A DNA stretch of 14,119 nucleotides from [Eubacterium] saphenum (GCA_004554555.1 SFLN01000076.1:1-14119); one strand, 5' to 3'. Shown: positions 5,498-12,380, numbered from the stretch's first letter. Translations and numbers: made by a program. Notes: a model not told the origin generated them from the letters alone.

Positions 5498-6859
5498 ATG
5501 ATACATAAATTTAAACAGCTCGGCTACAACATTGTCCTCGACACCGAAAGCAACGCCGTTCACGTCATGGACGACTGCGCTTACGATATGCTCGACCTCA
5601 TCTCCGCGCCTATGCCCGAGCAAATGCCCGAAATCTTCGTCACTATGCTCCGCGATTACCCTGAAAGCGATGTCCGCGAGAGCTACCGTGACCTTTACGA
5701 ACTTTACCAAAACGGCGCGCTTTTCGCTCCCGATGACTATGAGAAATACTCCGACACCATGGTAAAATCCCCCGTCAAGAGTATGTGCTTAAACGTCGCT
5801 CACGACTGCAATCTGCGCTGCGGCTACTGCTTCGCTCAGACAGGCGATTTCGGCGGTGAACGCTGCATAATGTCCCCCGAAATCGGTAAAGCCGCTATCG
5901 ATTTCCTCATCAAGCAAAGCGCAAACCGTGAAAACCTCGAAACCGATTTCTTCGGCGGTGAACCGCTTATGGCTTGGGACACCGTTGTCGAAACCGTCAA
6001 GTACGCGCGTTCCATTGAGAAACAGCACGGCAAGCATTTCCGCTTCACCATCACCACCAACGGTGTTCTACTCGATGACGAGAAGATGAACTTCATCAAC
6101 GCTGAAATGTCCAACTGCGTTCTCAGCCTTGACGGGCGCCGCGAAACCAACGACGCAATCCGCAAAACTCCCAACGGCGGCGGTTCTTACGATATTATCG
6201 TACCGAAATTCCAGAAAGTTGTCGAGCAGCGCGAGCGTGACAAAAAGGACTACTACGTCCGCGCAACCTTTACCAAAAACAATCTCGACTTCGCGGAAGA
6301 TGTCATTCATCTGAGAAGCCTAGGCTTTATCCAGCTTTCCGCCGAGCCTGTCGTTACCGATGAGAAACAGCCTTTCGCTATAACAAACGCGGATTTGCCG
6401 CGCATTTTCAGCGAGTACGACCGCCTTTGCGCTTATATGGCGGACGAGAACAACCCGCACTTCAATTTCTTCCACTTTATGGTTGACCTCGACCAAGGTC
6501 CCTGCGCGATTAAACGCTTGCGCGGGTGCGGCTGCGGAAACGACTATGTGGCAATCGACCCGCACGGCGATATTTACCCGTGCCACCAGTTTGTTGGTAT
6601 AGAAAACTGGAAAATGGGGAACGTTATGGAAGGCGACCTCAACGCCGATATCAAAACTTACTTCGCGAAAACCCACATTTACAGCAAAAAGGGCTGCAGC
6701 GGCTGCTGGGCGAAATTCTACTGCTCGGGCGGCTGCAACGCAAACTCCTTCATCTACGAGGGCGACTGCCGCATACCGCACACCATCTCCTGCGAAATGC
6801 AGAAAAAGCGCCTTGAGTGCGCGCTTGCGCTCGAAGTCAACAAGGCAATGAAGGAATGA
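5498..6859 (+). CDS. scfB: Radical SAM SCIFF peptide maturase (thioether-forming)
   Basis: Radical SAM/SPASM enzyme of 453 aa that installs thioether cross-links in the SCIFF peptide, of the CteB type. Residues 1-90 resemble the leader-binding RRE domain. CNLRCGYC supplies the SAM-cluster cysteines C104, C108 and C111. GGEP at 153-156 contacts SAM. The C-terminal SPASM region carries C336, C344, C346, C362, C400, C403, C409, C413, C424 and C432, enough for auxiliary iron-sulfur clusters. ATG at 5498 is chosen because AGAAGGA lies 9 nt upstream and the family aligns from MIHKF. The 29-codon upstream extension lies inside a repeat. The peptide gene precedes it and a lipoprotein gene follows 4 nt after its stop. 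Confidence 0.95.
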   Translation: MIHKFKQLGYNIVLDTESNAVHVMDDCAYDMLDLISAPMPEQMPEIFVTMLRDYPESDVRESYRDLYELYQNGALFAPDDYEKYSDTMVKSPVKSMCLNVAHDCNLRCGYCFAQTGDFGGERCIMSPEIGKAAIDFLIKQSANRENLETDFFGGEPLMAWDTVVETVKYARSIEKQHGKHFRFTITTNGVLLDDEKMNFINAEMSNCVLSLDGRRETNDAIRKTPNGGGSYDIIVPKFQKVVEQRERDKKDYYVRATFTKNNLDFAEDVIHLRSLGFIQLSAEPVVTDEKQPFAITNADLPRIFSEYDRLCAYMADENNPHFNFFHFMVDLDQGPCAIKRLRGCGCGNDYVAIDPHGDIYPCHQFVGIENWKMGNVMEGDLNADIKTYFAKTHIYSKKGCSGCWAKFYCSGGCNANSFIYEGDCRIPHTISCEMQKKRLECALALEVNKAMKE

Positions 6860-6863
6860 TTCA

Positions 6864-7445
6864 ATGAAAAAAGTCGGTATATTTGCGGCAGTTTTGGCTG
6901 CAATCCTACTCACCGCCTGCGGTAACGGCTCGTCAGGTTCATCGGTGAGCGGGAGTTCATCAAGTTCAACGCAGGAGAGTTCCTCGGTCAACGAAAGCAG
7001 CTCGGGTTCAACGCAAGGCGGCTCATCAAGTTCAAGCGAAACGTCAAACGGTGCCGAGAAAAGGGCGGATTTGTATGCCGAGGCAGCTTTGAACGCGGTT
7101 GAGTTTCCGAAGATGACAAAGGTTGAAGCTGCCGAGGAAATCGACGCGTTCTTCGAGTTCAACATCGCAAACTACGCGGATTTTTCGCTCTATATGAACG
7201 TTATGAGCGTCAACCTGAACCGCGTTATCCTCGTAAAGCCGCTTTCTGACAAGCACGACGAGGTTTTCGCGGAGCTTGAAGCGTACTATAACGATTTGAT
7301 TGAGAACAGCGCGTTCTATCCTGCCCAGGAAAGCGCGGCGGCGGGTTCAAAAATGGGTGAAACCACGGACGGCTACATTTATATTATTGTACACGAGGAC
7401 GGCGAAACCGCTGTTCGGGCGATTGAAAATGCGGTGGACGGCTGA
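6864..7445 (+). CDS. Lipoprotein, DUF4358-like
   Basis: Secreted lipoprotein of 193 aa. The signal peptide MKKVGIFAAVLAAILLTAC ends in a lipobox with Cys19 as the lipidated residue. A Ser/Gly linker (about residues 21-62) precedes a globular domain with the pattern VILVKPLSDKHDEVFAELEAYY, a FYP motif, and GYIYIIVHEDG. The domain matches my memory of DUF4358 lipoproteins of Firmicutes, whose role is unknown. ATG at 6864 is 4 nt past the scfB stop, and its ribosome site (AAGGA) lies within the end of scfB, so translation is probably coupled. That makes it a possible partner of the SCIFF product at the cell surface, an inference from position only. No strong terminator follows. Confidence 0.8.
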   Translation: MKKVGIFAAVLAAILLTACGNGSSGSSVSGSSSSSTQESSSVNESSSGSTQGGSSSSSETSNGAEKRADLYAEAALNAVEFPKMTKVEAAEEIDAFFEFNIANYADFSLYMNVMSVNLNRVILVKPLSDKHDEVFAELEAYYNDLIENSAFYPAQESAAAGSKMGETTDGYIYIIVHEDGETAVRAIENAVDG

Positions 7446-7496
7446 CGGGTTTGTGAAAAAAGTTACATAAGAAACGAAGCGTTTTTTCAGCGTTTA

Positions 7497-7528
7497 TTCA
7501 CGAAATCTACACATTCGCGGGTTATAAT
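7497..7528 (+). promoter_or_regulatory. Candidate promoter of the HtrA-like protease gene
   Basis: A perfect TATAAT lies at 7523-7528, about 32 nt ahead of the start codon. No good -35 box sits at 17 nt; TTCACG (7497-7502) is the nearest and is 20 nt away. The lack of a -35 box suggests either dependence on an activator or a weak basal promoter. Confidence 0.5.
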
Positions 7529-7559
7529 TAGAACATAACAAACGAAAGGAAGGTTTTTT

Positions 7560-9059
7560 ATGAACGACTTAAACAATCTTAATCAACAGGCTCTCGACCA
7601 GCAGGCTTTTCAGGCTCAGCAGCAGGCTCTTAATCAACAAGCCGGGCAAGTTCAGCAGGGCTTTGCGGGACAGCAGATTCCAAACCGGCAGGCTCAGCAA
7701 AATCCTCAAGTTAACGCTCAGCAAGTTTCGGGCGCGCAGTTTGGACAGGCTCAGCAAAATCAGCAAATTCCTTCTCAGCAAATTCCCCAAAATCCGCAAA
7801 TCCAACAGCTTCAGCCGGTCGGAAAAACCAAACCCGTTAAGCAGAAGAAAAAAGGTCATCTCACGGCAGCTGTTGCCGGTTCAATCGCGGCGGTTATCCT
7901 TGTAGCGGGCGGCGCGGGCTTCGGCGGCGCGTTTGTCGCAAGCAAGATGAACGCTCCCGCAGTGGTCACCGAAAGCGGAAATTCTTCGCAGACGTCAAGC
8001 ACAAGCGATACCCCCACGCTCAACGAAATGCAGCAGAATGTTTCCTCGACCACCAACGAAAACCGCAGCCAAGACGGCGTTGAGTTCAACTCGGACGGCT
8101 CCTACGCTTACACCCGCGACCTTGTTGCCGCGGTTAAGGACAGCGTAGTTTATATATCTAACTATGTTGACAACGGCTACCAGCGCGGCTACTCGCTCGG
8201 CAGCGGCATCATCATCTCCACCGATGGCTATATCATCACAAATGAACATATCATAAGCGACGGCATCAAGGACTGCGAGGTTACCGTCAACAAAACTGCC
8301 GCGGACGGCACGGTTTCAGCGACTAAGTACAAGGCAAGCCTTATCGGCACCGATGAGAGAACCGACCTTGCGGTGCTCAAAATCGACGCGCAGAACCTTC
8401 AAGCCGCAAAGCTTGGCGATTCCGACAAGATGATGCTCGGCGACGATATTGTTATCATCGGCAACCCCGTTTTGACGAACGGAATGACGCTTACAACTTC
8501 CGTGAGCAAGGGTGTGGTTTCGGGACTCAATCGTGAAATTTCCGCAACCGGCAAAGGTCTTACCTCAATCCAGACCGACGCGCCCATTAACGGCGGCAAC
8601 TCGGGCGGCGCGATGTTCAACGCATACGGCGAGGTTGTCGGTATCGTTGACTTCAAAATCGTGACAACGGACGTGGAAAATCTTGGATTTGGTATCACGA
8701 TTAATGAAGCGAAGCAGGTTGTCGAGGATTTGATTTCGAGAGGGTACGTTTCGGGCAGACCGATGCTCGGGATTGTGTACCAGAATGTTACTCAGAGTGT
8801 TGCTTATTACAGCGGTATGACGCCGGGGCTGTATGTGACTGAGGTTAAGTCGGATTATCCTGTGGCGAAGAGCGGGCTGATTGCGGGTGATACGATTGTT
8901 GAGATTGACGGGAAGTCGGTTTTGACGAACGATATTTCGACAATTCTCGCGGACAAGAAGCCGGGTGATACGATTACGCTGGTTGTCGTGAGGAATGATG
9001 GGATACGTCAGCGGCAGGTAAGCATTGAGGTTGAGCTTGGCGAGTATAAGGGCAACTAA
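7560..9059 (+). CDS. Membrane-anchored HtrA/DegP-type serine protease
   Basis: Trypsin-like protease with one PDZ domain, 499 aa, of the HtrA/DegP quality-control family that degrades misfolded surface and secreted proteins. A cytoplasmic tail (1-100) is about 34 Gln in 90 residues and ends in a basic patch (KPVKQKKKGH). A membrane helix follows (about 101-127), then a Ser/Thr-rich linker. The protease domain has His230 (TNEHII), Asp269 (ERTDLAV) and Ser348 (GGNSGG), a complete triad. The PDZ domain spans about 400-492. The TNEH segment differs slightly from the usual TNNH. ATG at 7560 follows AAAGGAAGG by 6 nt. Codon use changes in the last quarter. HtrA, HtrB or YyxA equivalence cannot be decided here. 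Confidence 0.95.
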   Translation: MNDLNNLNQQALDQQAFQAQQQALNQQAGQVQQGFAGQQIPNRQAQQNPQVNAQQVSGAQFGQAQQNQQIPSQQIPQNPQIQQLQPVGKTKPVKQKKKGHLTAAVAGSIAAVILVAGGAGFGGAFVASKMNAPAVVTESGNSSQTSSTSDTPTLNEMQQNVSSTTNENRSQDGVEFNSDGSYAYTRDLVAAVKDSVVYISNYVDNGYQRGYSLGSGIIISTDGYIITNEHIISDGIKDCEVTVNKTAADGTVSATKYKASLIGTDERTDLAVLKIDAQNLQAAKLGDSDKMMLGDDIVIIGNPVLTNGMTLTTSVSKGVVSGLNREISATGKGLTSIQTDAPINGGNSGGAMFNAYGEVVGIVDFKIVTTDVENLGFGITINEAKQVVEDLISRGYVSGRPMLGIVYQNVTQSVAYYSGMTPGLYVTEVKSDYPVAKSGLIAGDTIVEIDGKSVLTNDISTILADKKPGDTITLVVVRNDGIRQRQVSIEVELGEYKGN

Positions 9060-9066
9060 AATAGCA

Positions 9067-9096
9067 AGCAGCTTCCGATGAGGGAGCTGCTTTTTT
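9067..9096 (+). terminator. Rho-independent terminator of the protease gene
   Basis: AGCAGCTTCC (9067-9076) pairs with GGGAGCTGCT (9082-9091), 10 pairs with one wobble and a 5-nt loop, followed by a run of T to 9096. It lies 8 nt past the stop codon. Confidence 0.9.
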
Positions 9097-9290
9097 GCAT
9101 TTTCTTCCCGAGAACGCGTAGCCTTAAGTCTTTTTGGAGTTCTTAGAACCTTTTTCTTCAGAAAAAGGTTCTAAGCCGCCGGAGGCACTGGAGCGAAGCG
9201 TCAAATCCAAAAAAACGATTGAAGAAATTGGTGTTTAACGTAAAATTTTAGAAATCAGTTTGCAACCATTGCCAAATTTTTTTGCGAATG
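9097..9290 (+). repeat. Gene-3'-end repeat element, copy 2 (after the protease)
   Basis: It opens with 22 bp (GCATTTTCTTCCCGAGAACG plus CG) found inverted at 463-484 beside yqfD. Then come AAGTCTTTTTGG (9126-9137), a perfect 14-bp hairpin with arm TTAGAACCTTTTTC and loop TTCA (9143-9174), and the 26-bp box at 9175-9200, identical to 3415-3440. The tail has GTGTTTAACGTAA. It lies beyond an independent strong terminator, so it is unlikely to be needed for termination of this gene. Confidence 0.8.
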
Positions 9291-9320
9291 CGAAAAAATT
9301 CGCAAACCCCATTTCGTAAA

Positions 9321-9366
9321 CCTAACCTTAACAGAAAAACTCAGAGTTCGCGCCCTGAGTTTTTTA
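9321..9366 (+). repeat. Terminator-like hairpin, copy 2 of a repeated unit
   Basis: Arms AAAAACTCAG (9335-9344) and CTGAGTTTTT (9355-9364), a 10-nt loop and further T residues. The leader CCTAACCTTAACAGAAAA matches 1-18 exactly. No gene lies directly upstream here, so it is better read as a repeat than as the terminator of a particular gene. Confidence 0.65.
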
Positions 9367-9436
9367 TTTTTTCATAGCTTGTTTGTGGCAGAGATTATGA
9401 CGTTTACCATAGAGTTTAGGTTGTTCTGATTTTCTT

Positions 9437-9533
9437 GCGATTTTTCGGGTATCGAACCCGAAAAATCGCTGCATTTTCATCGGCTAACCGCCGATGAAAA
9501 TGCGCGGGGGGAAAACTCTTGTTTTCCCCCCGC
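9437..9533 (+). repeat. Three abutting palindromes
   Basis: 9437-9469 has 13-bp arms GCGATTTTTCGGG/CCCGAAAAATCGC and loop TATCGAA. After a single T, 9471-9503 has arms GCATTTTCATCGG/CCGATGAAAATGC and loop CTAACCG, the only well-preserved 33-bp copy with a different loop. 9504-9533 has arms GCGGGGGGAAAAC/GTTTTCCCCCCGC and loop TCTT. Confidence 0.85.
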
Positions 9534-9589
9534 GCCCCCTTTAGCGCTTTTGAACGCGTTTGCCGCGCTTCGCGCGGAGTAGCGCGGGA

Positions 9590-9715
9590 GTAGCGCGGCT
9601 TCGCCGCGAGTGCCTCCGGCGGCTTGAAACCTTTTTCTGAAGAAAAAGGTTTCAAGACTTCCAAAAAGACTTTAAGCGCTTCGCGTGCCCGAAACCAACT
9701 TTGCAAGTAGTCCCA
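9590..9715 (-). repeat. Gene-3'-end repeat element, copy 3
   Basis: On the minus strand, starting just after the stop of the 9724-10875 gene: TTGCAAAG, GCACGCGAAGCG, AAAGTCTTTTTGG (ending 9661), then a perfect 15-bp hairpin CTTGAAACCTTTTTC-TTCA-GAAAAAGGTTTCAAG (9656-9623), then GCCGCCGGAGGCACT (9623-9609). It has the same orientation as the gene it follows. Further short GCGCGG-type inverted repeats occur at 9565-9608. Confidence 0.8.
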
Positions 9716-9723
9716 ACTGCCCG

Positions 9724-10875
9724 CTATTCGCTCAGCTCCGCAATCCTCCTCTGCATTCGCTTATACTCCGCCGACAGCAAATTCGCGCCCTTCTGCTTCA
9801 AATACACCTCCGCATACAGCTTCCAAAAAAACACCTTCGCGCTGAAAAATCGCTCCATTCTCCGCATCTGCGCGTAGCTGTACACCTCTTTCAGAAACGT
9901 CAGCTTCTCGTACTCCTTCGCGTTCTGCTCCAGCCCGCCCATCATCAGAAAATCGTAAATCGCCGATATCACCAGCACCACGTCCTCGGGCTTGAACTCG
10001 CCGCTCGTCACCTGCTCGCAAAGGTTCAGCGCGTCGTTTATCCTGTCAAAATCGTGCGCCCTCAGCCACACCGCGCGGTCGTACACATAAAGCGCCCTGC
10101 AAAGCGCTTCTTTCGCACGCCTGTCGCAGTGGCAGCGCAGCACCAGCAGCATTCCCCGCGACAGATTTTTCTCGGGCTCAGCCGGGCTGTTCCCGACAAC
10201 AAATTTCGTGGTTTCGTGGTCAAGCCGCGCCGCGTCGGTGAACGGAGCGTTTTCTATGTTCAGGCAGTGCGCAAAAATCTCGGCAGCGGTCTGCTTCAGC
10301 TCGGGAAAACCGCGTACAAGCTTCTCCCAGAACCCGACCGTGTAGCTCGGCGAAACGTACCGCCCGCCCTTTGAGAGGAACTTTTTCATAATCCCGAGCG
10401 TGTATTCAAGCGCTTTTCCCGCCATATTCCAGTCGTTTCGGGAGCGAATTCTGTCCACGCACTCGGCGAGGTACATCTCCCAGTTTTCGGTGTCCTTGAG
10501 CCGCAAAATTCCCGCGACCATCAGCCCGCAGCGGCTCTCGAAATCCTCGGGGTACCAGTCGAGCGCCTCGGAGAACAGCACAAACGCGTTCCCGAAGTCC
10601 CATTTGCCGAGGAACTGCTGCGCCTCGGCGCTTTTTTTCTTGCACTCATCAAGCCCGTAGACCGCGTTTTTCTCCTCGTCCTCATCGATGAGTTCACTCA
10701 AATCCGCTTCAAGAACCAGCTCGTCGGGAATTGCCGCCTTTAGTCCCGCGAGCAGCTCGTCGCGCGCGTCGGCAAAGGCGATGTGCGTTCCGCAGCAGCA
10801 GCAAAAACCCGTCTCAAACTCGTCCTCAAGCATAATCATTCGCTGACATTTCGGGCAAACGCAGTATTGCAGCAA
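9724..10875 (-). CDS. Zinc-ribbon, helical-repeat protein of unknown function
   Basis: The product is about 383 aa and not a family I can name. The N-terminus has CPKC (residues 7-10) and, after a spacer, CCCCG (25-29), a treble-cysteine or zinc-ribbon knuckle with extra cysteines at 5 and within the run of four. An acidic linker (DLSELIDEDEE) leads into a long alpha-helical region resembling tetratricopeptide repeats (for example AQQFLGKWDFGNAFVLFSEA). Start: the upstream ATG at 10929 lies at the edge of a repeat. TTG at 10875 has AGGCGGTG 6 nt ahead and is preferred; GTG at 10884 overlaps that site. The gene shares a strand with ung but is separated from it by a repeat element. The cysteine pattern and repeats suggest a cytoplasmic binding or scaffold protein, which is inference. 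Confidence 0.7.
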   Translation of the reverse strand: MLQYCVCPKCQRMIMLEDEFETGFCCCCGTHIAFADARDELLAGLKAAIPDELVLEADLSELIDEDEEKNAVYGLDECKKKSAEAQQFLGKWDFGNAFVLFSEALDWYPEDFESRCGLMVAGILRLKDTENWEMYLAECVDRIRSRNDWNMAGKALEYTLGIMKKFLSKGGRYVSPSYTVGFWEKLVRGFPELKQTAAEIFAHCLNIENAPFTDAARLDHETTKFVVGNSPAEPEKNLSRGMLLVLRCHCDRRAKEALCRALYVYDRAVWLRAHDFDRINDALNLCEQVTSGEFKPEDVVLVISAIYDFLMMGGLEQNAKEYEKLTFLKEVYSYAQMRRMERFFSAKVFFWKLYAEVYLKQKGANLLSAEYKRMQRRIAELSE

Positions 10876-10912
10876 GGTTTTCACCGCCTTTTTTAGATTT
10901 AGTAAAATAATA

Positions 10913-11031
10913 AGTGCCTCCGGCGGCAAGGAACCTTTTTCTGAAGAAAAAGGTTAGGGAAACCGGAGGTTTCTAGGGGACTTCCAAAAAGACTTTATTC
11001 GCTTCGCGGTGCTTGGAACGCGCTTTGCGAA
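10913..11031 (-). repeat. Gene-3'-end repeat element, copy 4 (after ung)
   Basis: On the minus strand: CGCAAAGCGCGTTCCAAGCA, CCGCGAAGCG, AAAGTCTTTTTGG (ending 10984), an extra small hairpin GAAACCTCCGGTTTC, the hairpin AACCTTTTTC-TTCA-GAAAAAGGTT (10955-10932), and GCCGCCGGAGGCACT (10927-10913). It begins about 20 nt after the ung stop and has its orientation. The upstream ATG of the next gene falls at its far end. Confidence 0.78.
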
Positions 11032-11050
11032 AAATCCATTGAAATCGCAG

Positions 11051-11716
11051 TCAGAGCGCCCAGTCAATCGGCTGTTCGCCGTTGTTTTTGAGGAACTCGT
11101 TCGCCTTGACGAAGTGCCCGCAGCCGAAAAATCCGTTGTACGCGGAGAGGGGGCTTGGGTGCGCGCACTGGAGGACGAGGTGACGGGGGTTGGTGATGAG
11201 CTTGGATTTTGCGCGCGCGGGTGCTCCCCAGAGGAAGAACACAATCGGCTTCTCGCGCCGGTTGAGCAGCTCGATAATCCTATCCGTGAGGATTTCCCAG
11301 CCTTGATTTCGGTGAGAATTTGCCTGCCCCTCACGCACCGTGAGAACCGTGTTCAACAACAGCACGCCGTGCTTTGCCCACGCAGTCAGCTCACCGCTTT
11401 TCGGTATCGGAAGCCCTGTTTCCGCGTTCAGTTCTTTGAAAATGTTGACGAGGGAAGGCGGGGGCGGCGTACCCTCCTTAACGGAAAAGCAAAGCCCGTG
11501 CGCCTGTCCCTTGCCGTGGTAGGGGTCCTGACCGAGGATAACCGCCTTGACGTCGCTGTAAGACGTGCAGCGAAGCGCGTTGAACAGGTCGTTCATCGGC
11601 GGGAAAACCGTCTGTGTGCGGTACTCGTTCACGAGAAACGCCCGCAGCTTTTTGTAATAATCCATCTCCCACTGGTCTGCTAGGAGTTCGTCCCATTCGT
11701 TTCCTATATTTACCAT
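11051..11716 (-). CDS. ung: Uracil-DNA glycosylase, family 1
   Basis: Removes uracil from DNA as the first step of base-excision repair. At 221 aa it has the standard family length. The active-site motif GQDPYHG gives the catalytic Asp64. TPPPPSL, LLLNTVLTV and HPSPLSA (His186) are the other conserved loops of family 1 enzymes. ATG at 11716 is preceded by GAAAGGAAATAAAA, a good ribosome site. The extended -10 promoter 36 nt upstream is excellent. The overlapping frames on both strands are shadows. Nothing in the chain is missing or unusual. Confidence 0.98.
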   Translation of the reverse strand: MVNIGNEWDELLADQWEMDYYKKLRAFLVNEYRTQTVFPPMNDLFNALRCTSYSDVKAVILGQDPYHGKGQAHGLCFSVKEGTPPPPSLVNIFKELNAETGLPIPKSGELTAWAKHGVLLLNTVLTVREGQANSHRNQGWEILTDRIIELLNRREKPIVFFLWGAPARAKSKLITNPRHLVLQCAHPSPLSAYNGFFGCGHFVKANEFLKNNGEQPIDWAL

Positions 11717-11751
11717 TTTTATTTCCTTTCAACGCGTAAAATTCTCCTTAA

Positions 11752-11780
11752 ATTATAGCATATTTCGTGGATTTTTTCAA
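11752..11780 (-). promoter_or_regulatory. Vegetative promoter of ung
   Basis: On the minus strand TTGAAA (11780-11775), a 17-nt spacer and TATAAT (11757-11752) with a TG at the extended -10 position (TATGCTATAAT). Confidence 0.85.
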
Positions 11781-11821
11781 GAGAGAAACGCCTGTTCACG
11801 GCACTAATTTGGAAAAAAGCA

Positions 11822-11849
11822 CAAAAAAAGAGCCTGCCGAAGCAAGCTC
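11822..11849 (-). terminator. Terminator of the 53-aa gene
   Basis: On the minus strand GAGCTTGC, the tetraloop TTCG, GCAGGCTC, then seven T. Eight pairs with one wobble closed by a stable UUCG loop. It starts 13 nt after the stop codon. Confidence 0.92.
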
Positions 11850-11861
11850 GTAAATATTTCG

Positions 11862-12023
11862 TCAAGCGACCAGCATCGCGAACAATCTCGCTGCGGTTGC
11901 CTCAGCATTGTCCTTTTCTTCCTCTGCGGAGAATTTCTCGCAAACCTCGCGAGCCGCGGTGTAATCGCCGTTCACACGCTCCGAGCCGTTTTCGAGTTCC
12001 AATTTTTCGTTCAATTCGTTCAT
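11862..12023 (-). CDS. Small acidic protein, 53 aa, unknown function
   Basis: MNELNEKLELENG at the N-terminus, an acidic middle with a single cysteine (EVCEKFSAEEEKDNAE), and a short hydrophobic end (TAARLFAMLVA). It looks largely helical. I do not recognise the family. The start at 12023 is fixed by AGGAGG (12036-12031) 7 nt ahead; a longer in-frame version from 12056 would place this ribosome site inside the gene. With its own strong promoter, ribosome site and terminator it is a stand-alone, probably abundant transcript. The leader-like composition allows a regulatory peptide or a peptide-modification substrate, but no modifying enzyme is adjacent. It may also simply be a small structural or stress protein. 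Confidence 0.72.
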   Translation of the reverse strand: MNELNEKLELENGSERVNGDYTAAREVCEKFSAEEEKDNAEATAARLFAMLVA

Positions 12024-12118
12024 ATCTATACCTCCTGAAATTCTTTTGTTCCACACATTTCTGAACGTTTCTATCTATATATGTCAAGCGAACCTTTTTC
12101 TATCTCGTTCGCAGTTAC

Positions 12119-12147
12119 AGTATAGCATTGTTGCGGCGTTTTGTCAA
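12119..12147 (-). promoter_or_regulatory. Strong promoter of the 53-aa gene
   Basis: On the minus strand TTGACA (12147-12142), a 17-nt spacer and TATACT (12124-12119) with an extended -10 TG. The start point near 12112 leaves a leader of about 90 nt that opens with the hairpin GCGAAC/GTTCGC (12112-12088). That may protect or regulate the mRNA. Confidence 0.85.
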
Positions 12148-12351
12148 GTTTTTTTCGTCAAAATCACCATTGCTTGGCTTTGCTGAAATTTGGCTTTACA
12201 GCGTGGTTTGCTGGCACTGGATTTATTTTTTACTTAAAAAATCGCGAAAAAGTTTGTGAAAAATAACGGGAGCGCGGGGTTAAAGTCATATTTTTTAGGT
12301 GAAACAGCGAAAAATTTTCAACAATTTGTTGGTCAAAATGCAAAAATATTG

Positions 12352-12380
12352 TTGACAAATATTGTGCAATGTGATAAAAT
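12352..12380 (+). promoter_or_regulatory. Vegetative promoter of the metallo-hydrolase gene
   Basis: TTGACA (12352-12357), a 17-nt spacer and TAAAAT (12375-12380), with TG at the extended -10 position. The ATG follows about 38 nt after the likely start point. Confidence 0.85.

Larger units (their letters stand above)
9060..9723. repeat. Repeat-filled region between convergent genes
   Basis: No gene is supported. It holds the protease terminator (9067-9096), a plus-oriented 3'-end element (9097-9290), a terminator-like hairpin unit (9321-9365), three abutting palindromes (9437-9533), and a minus-oriented 3'-end element (about 9590-9715) belonging to the convergent gene. The 96-codon minus-strand frame across 9416-9706 consists of these repeats. 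Confidence 0.75.

Noticed and set aside
5132..5710. 192-codon minus-strand frame over scfA and the start of scfB
   Set aside because: Runs antisense through a recognised peptide gene, a terminator and a repeat.
6320..7165. 281-codon minus-strand frame
   Set aside because: Antisense to scfB and the lipoprotein; composition follows the sense codons.
9685..10374. 229-codon plus-strand frame
   Set aside because: Antisense to the zinc-ribbon gene; H/Q/R/L-rich shadow without a start signal.
11009..11683. 224-codon plus-strand frame
   Set aside because: Antisense to ung, an unambiguous gene.
12082..12087. Second TTGACA on the minus strand as a promoter
   Set aside because: No -10 box at 16-18 nt, and it lies downstream of a much better promoter for the same gene.
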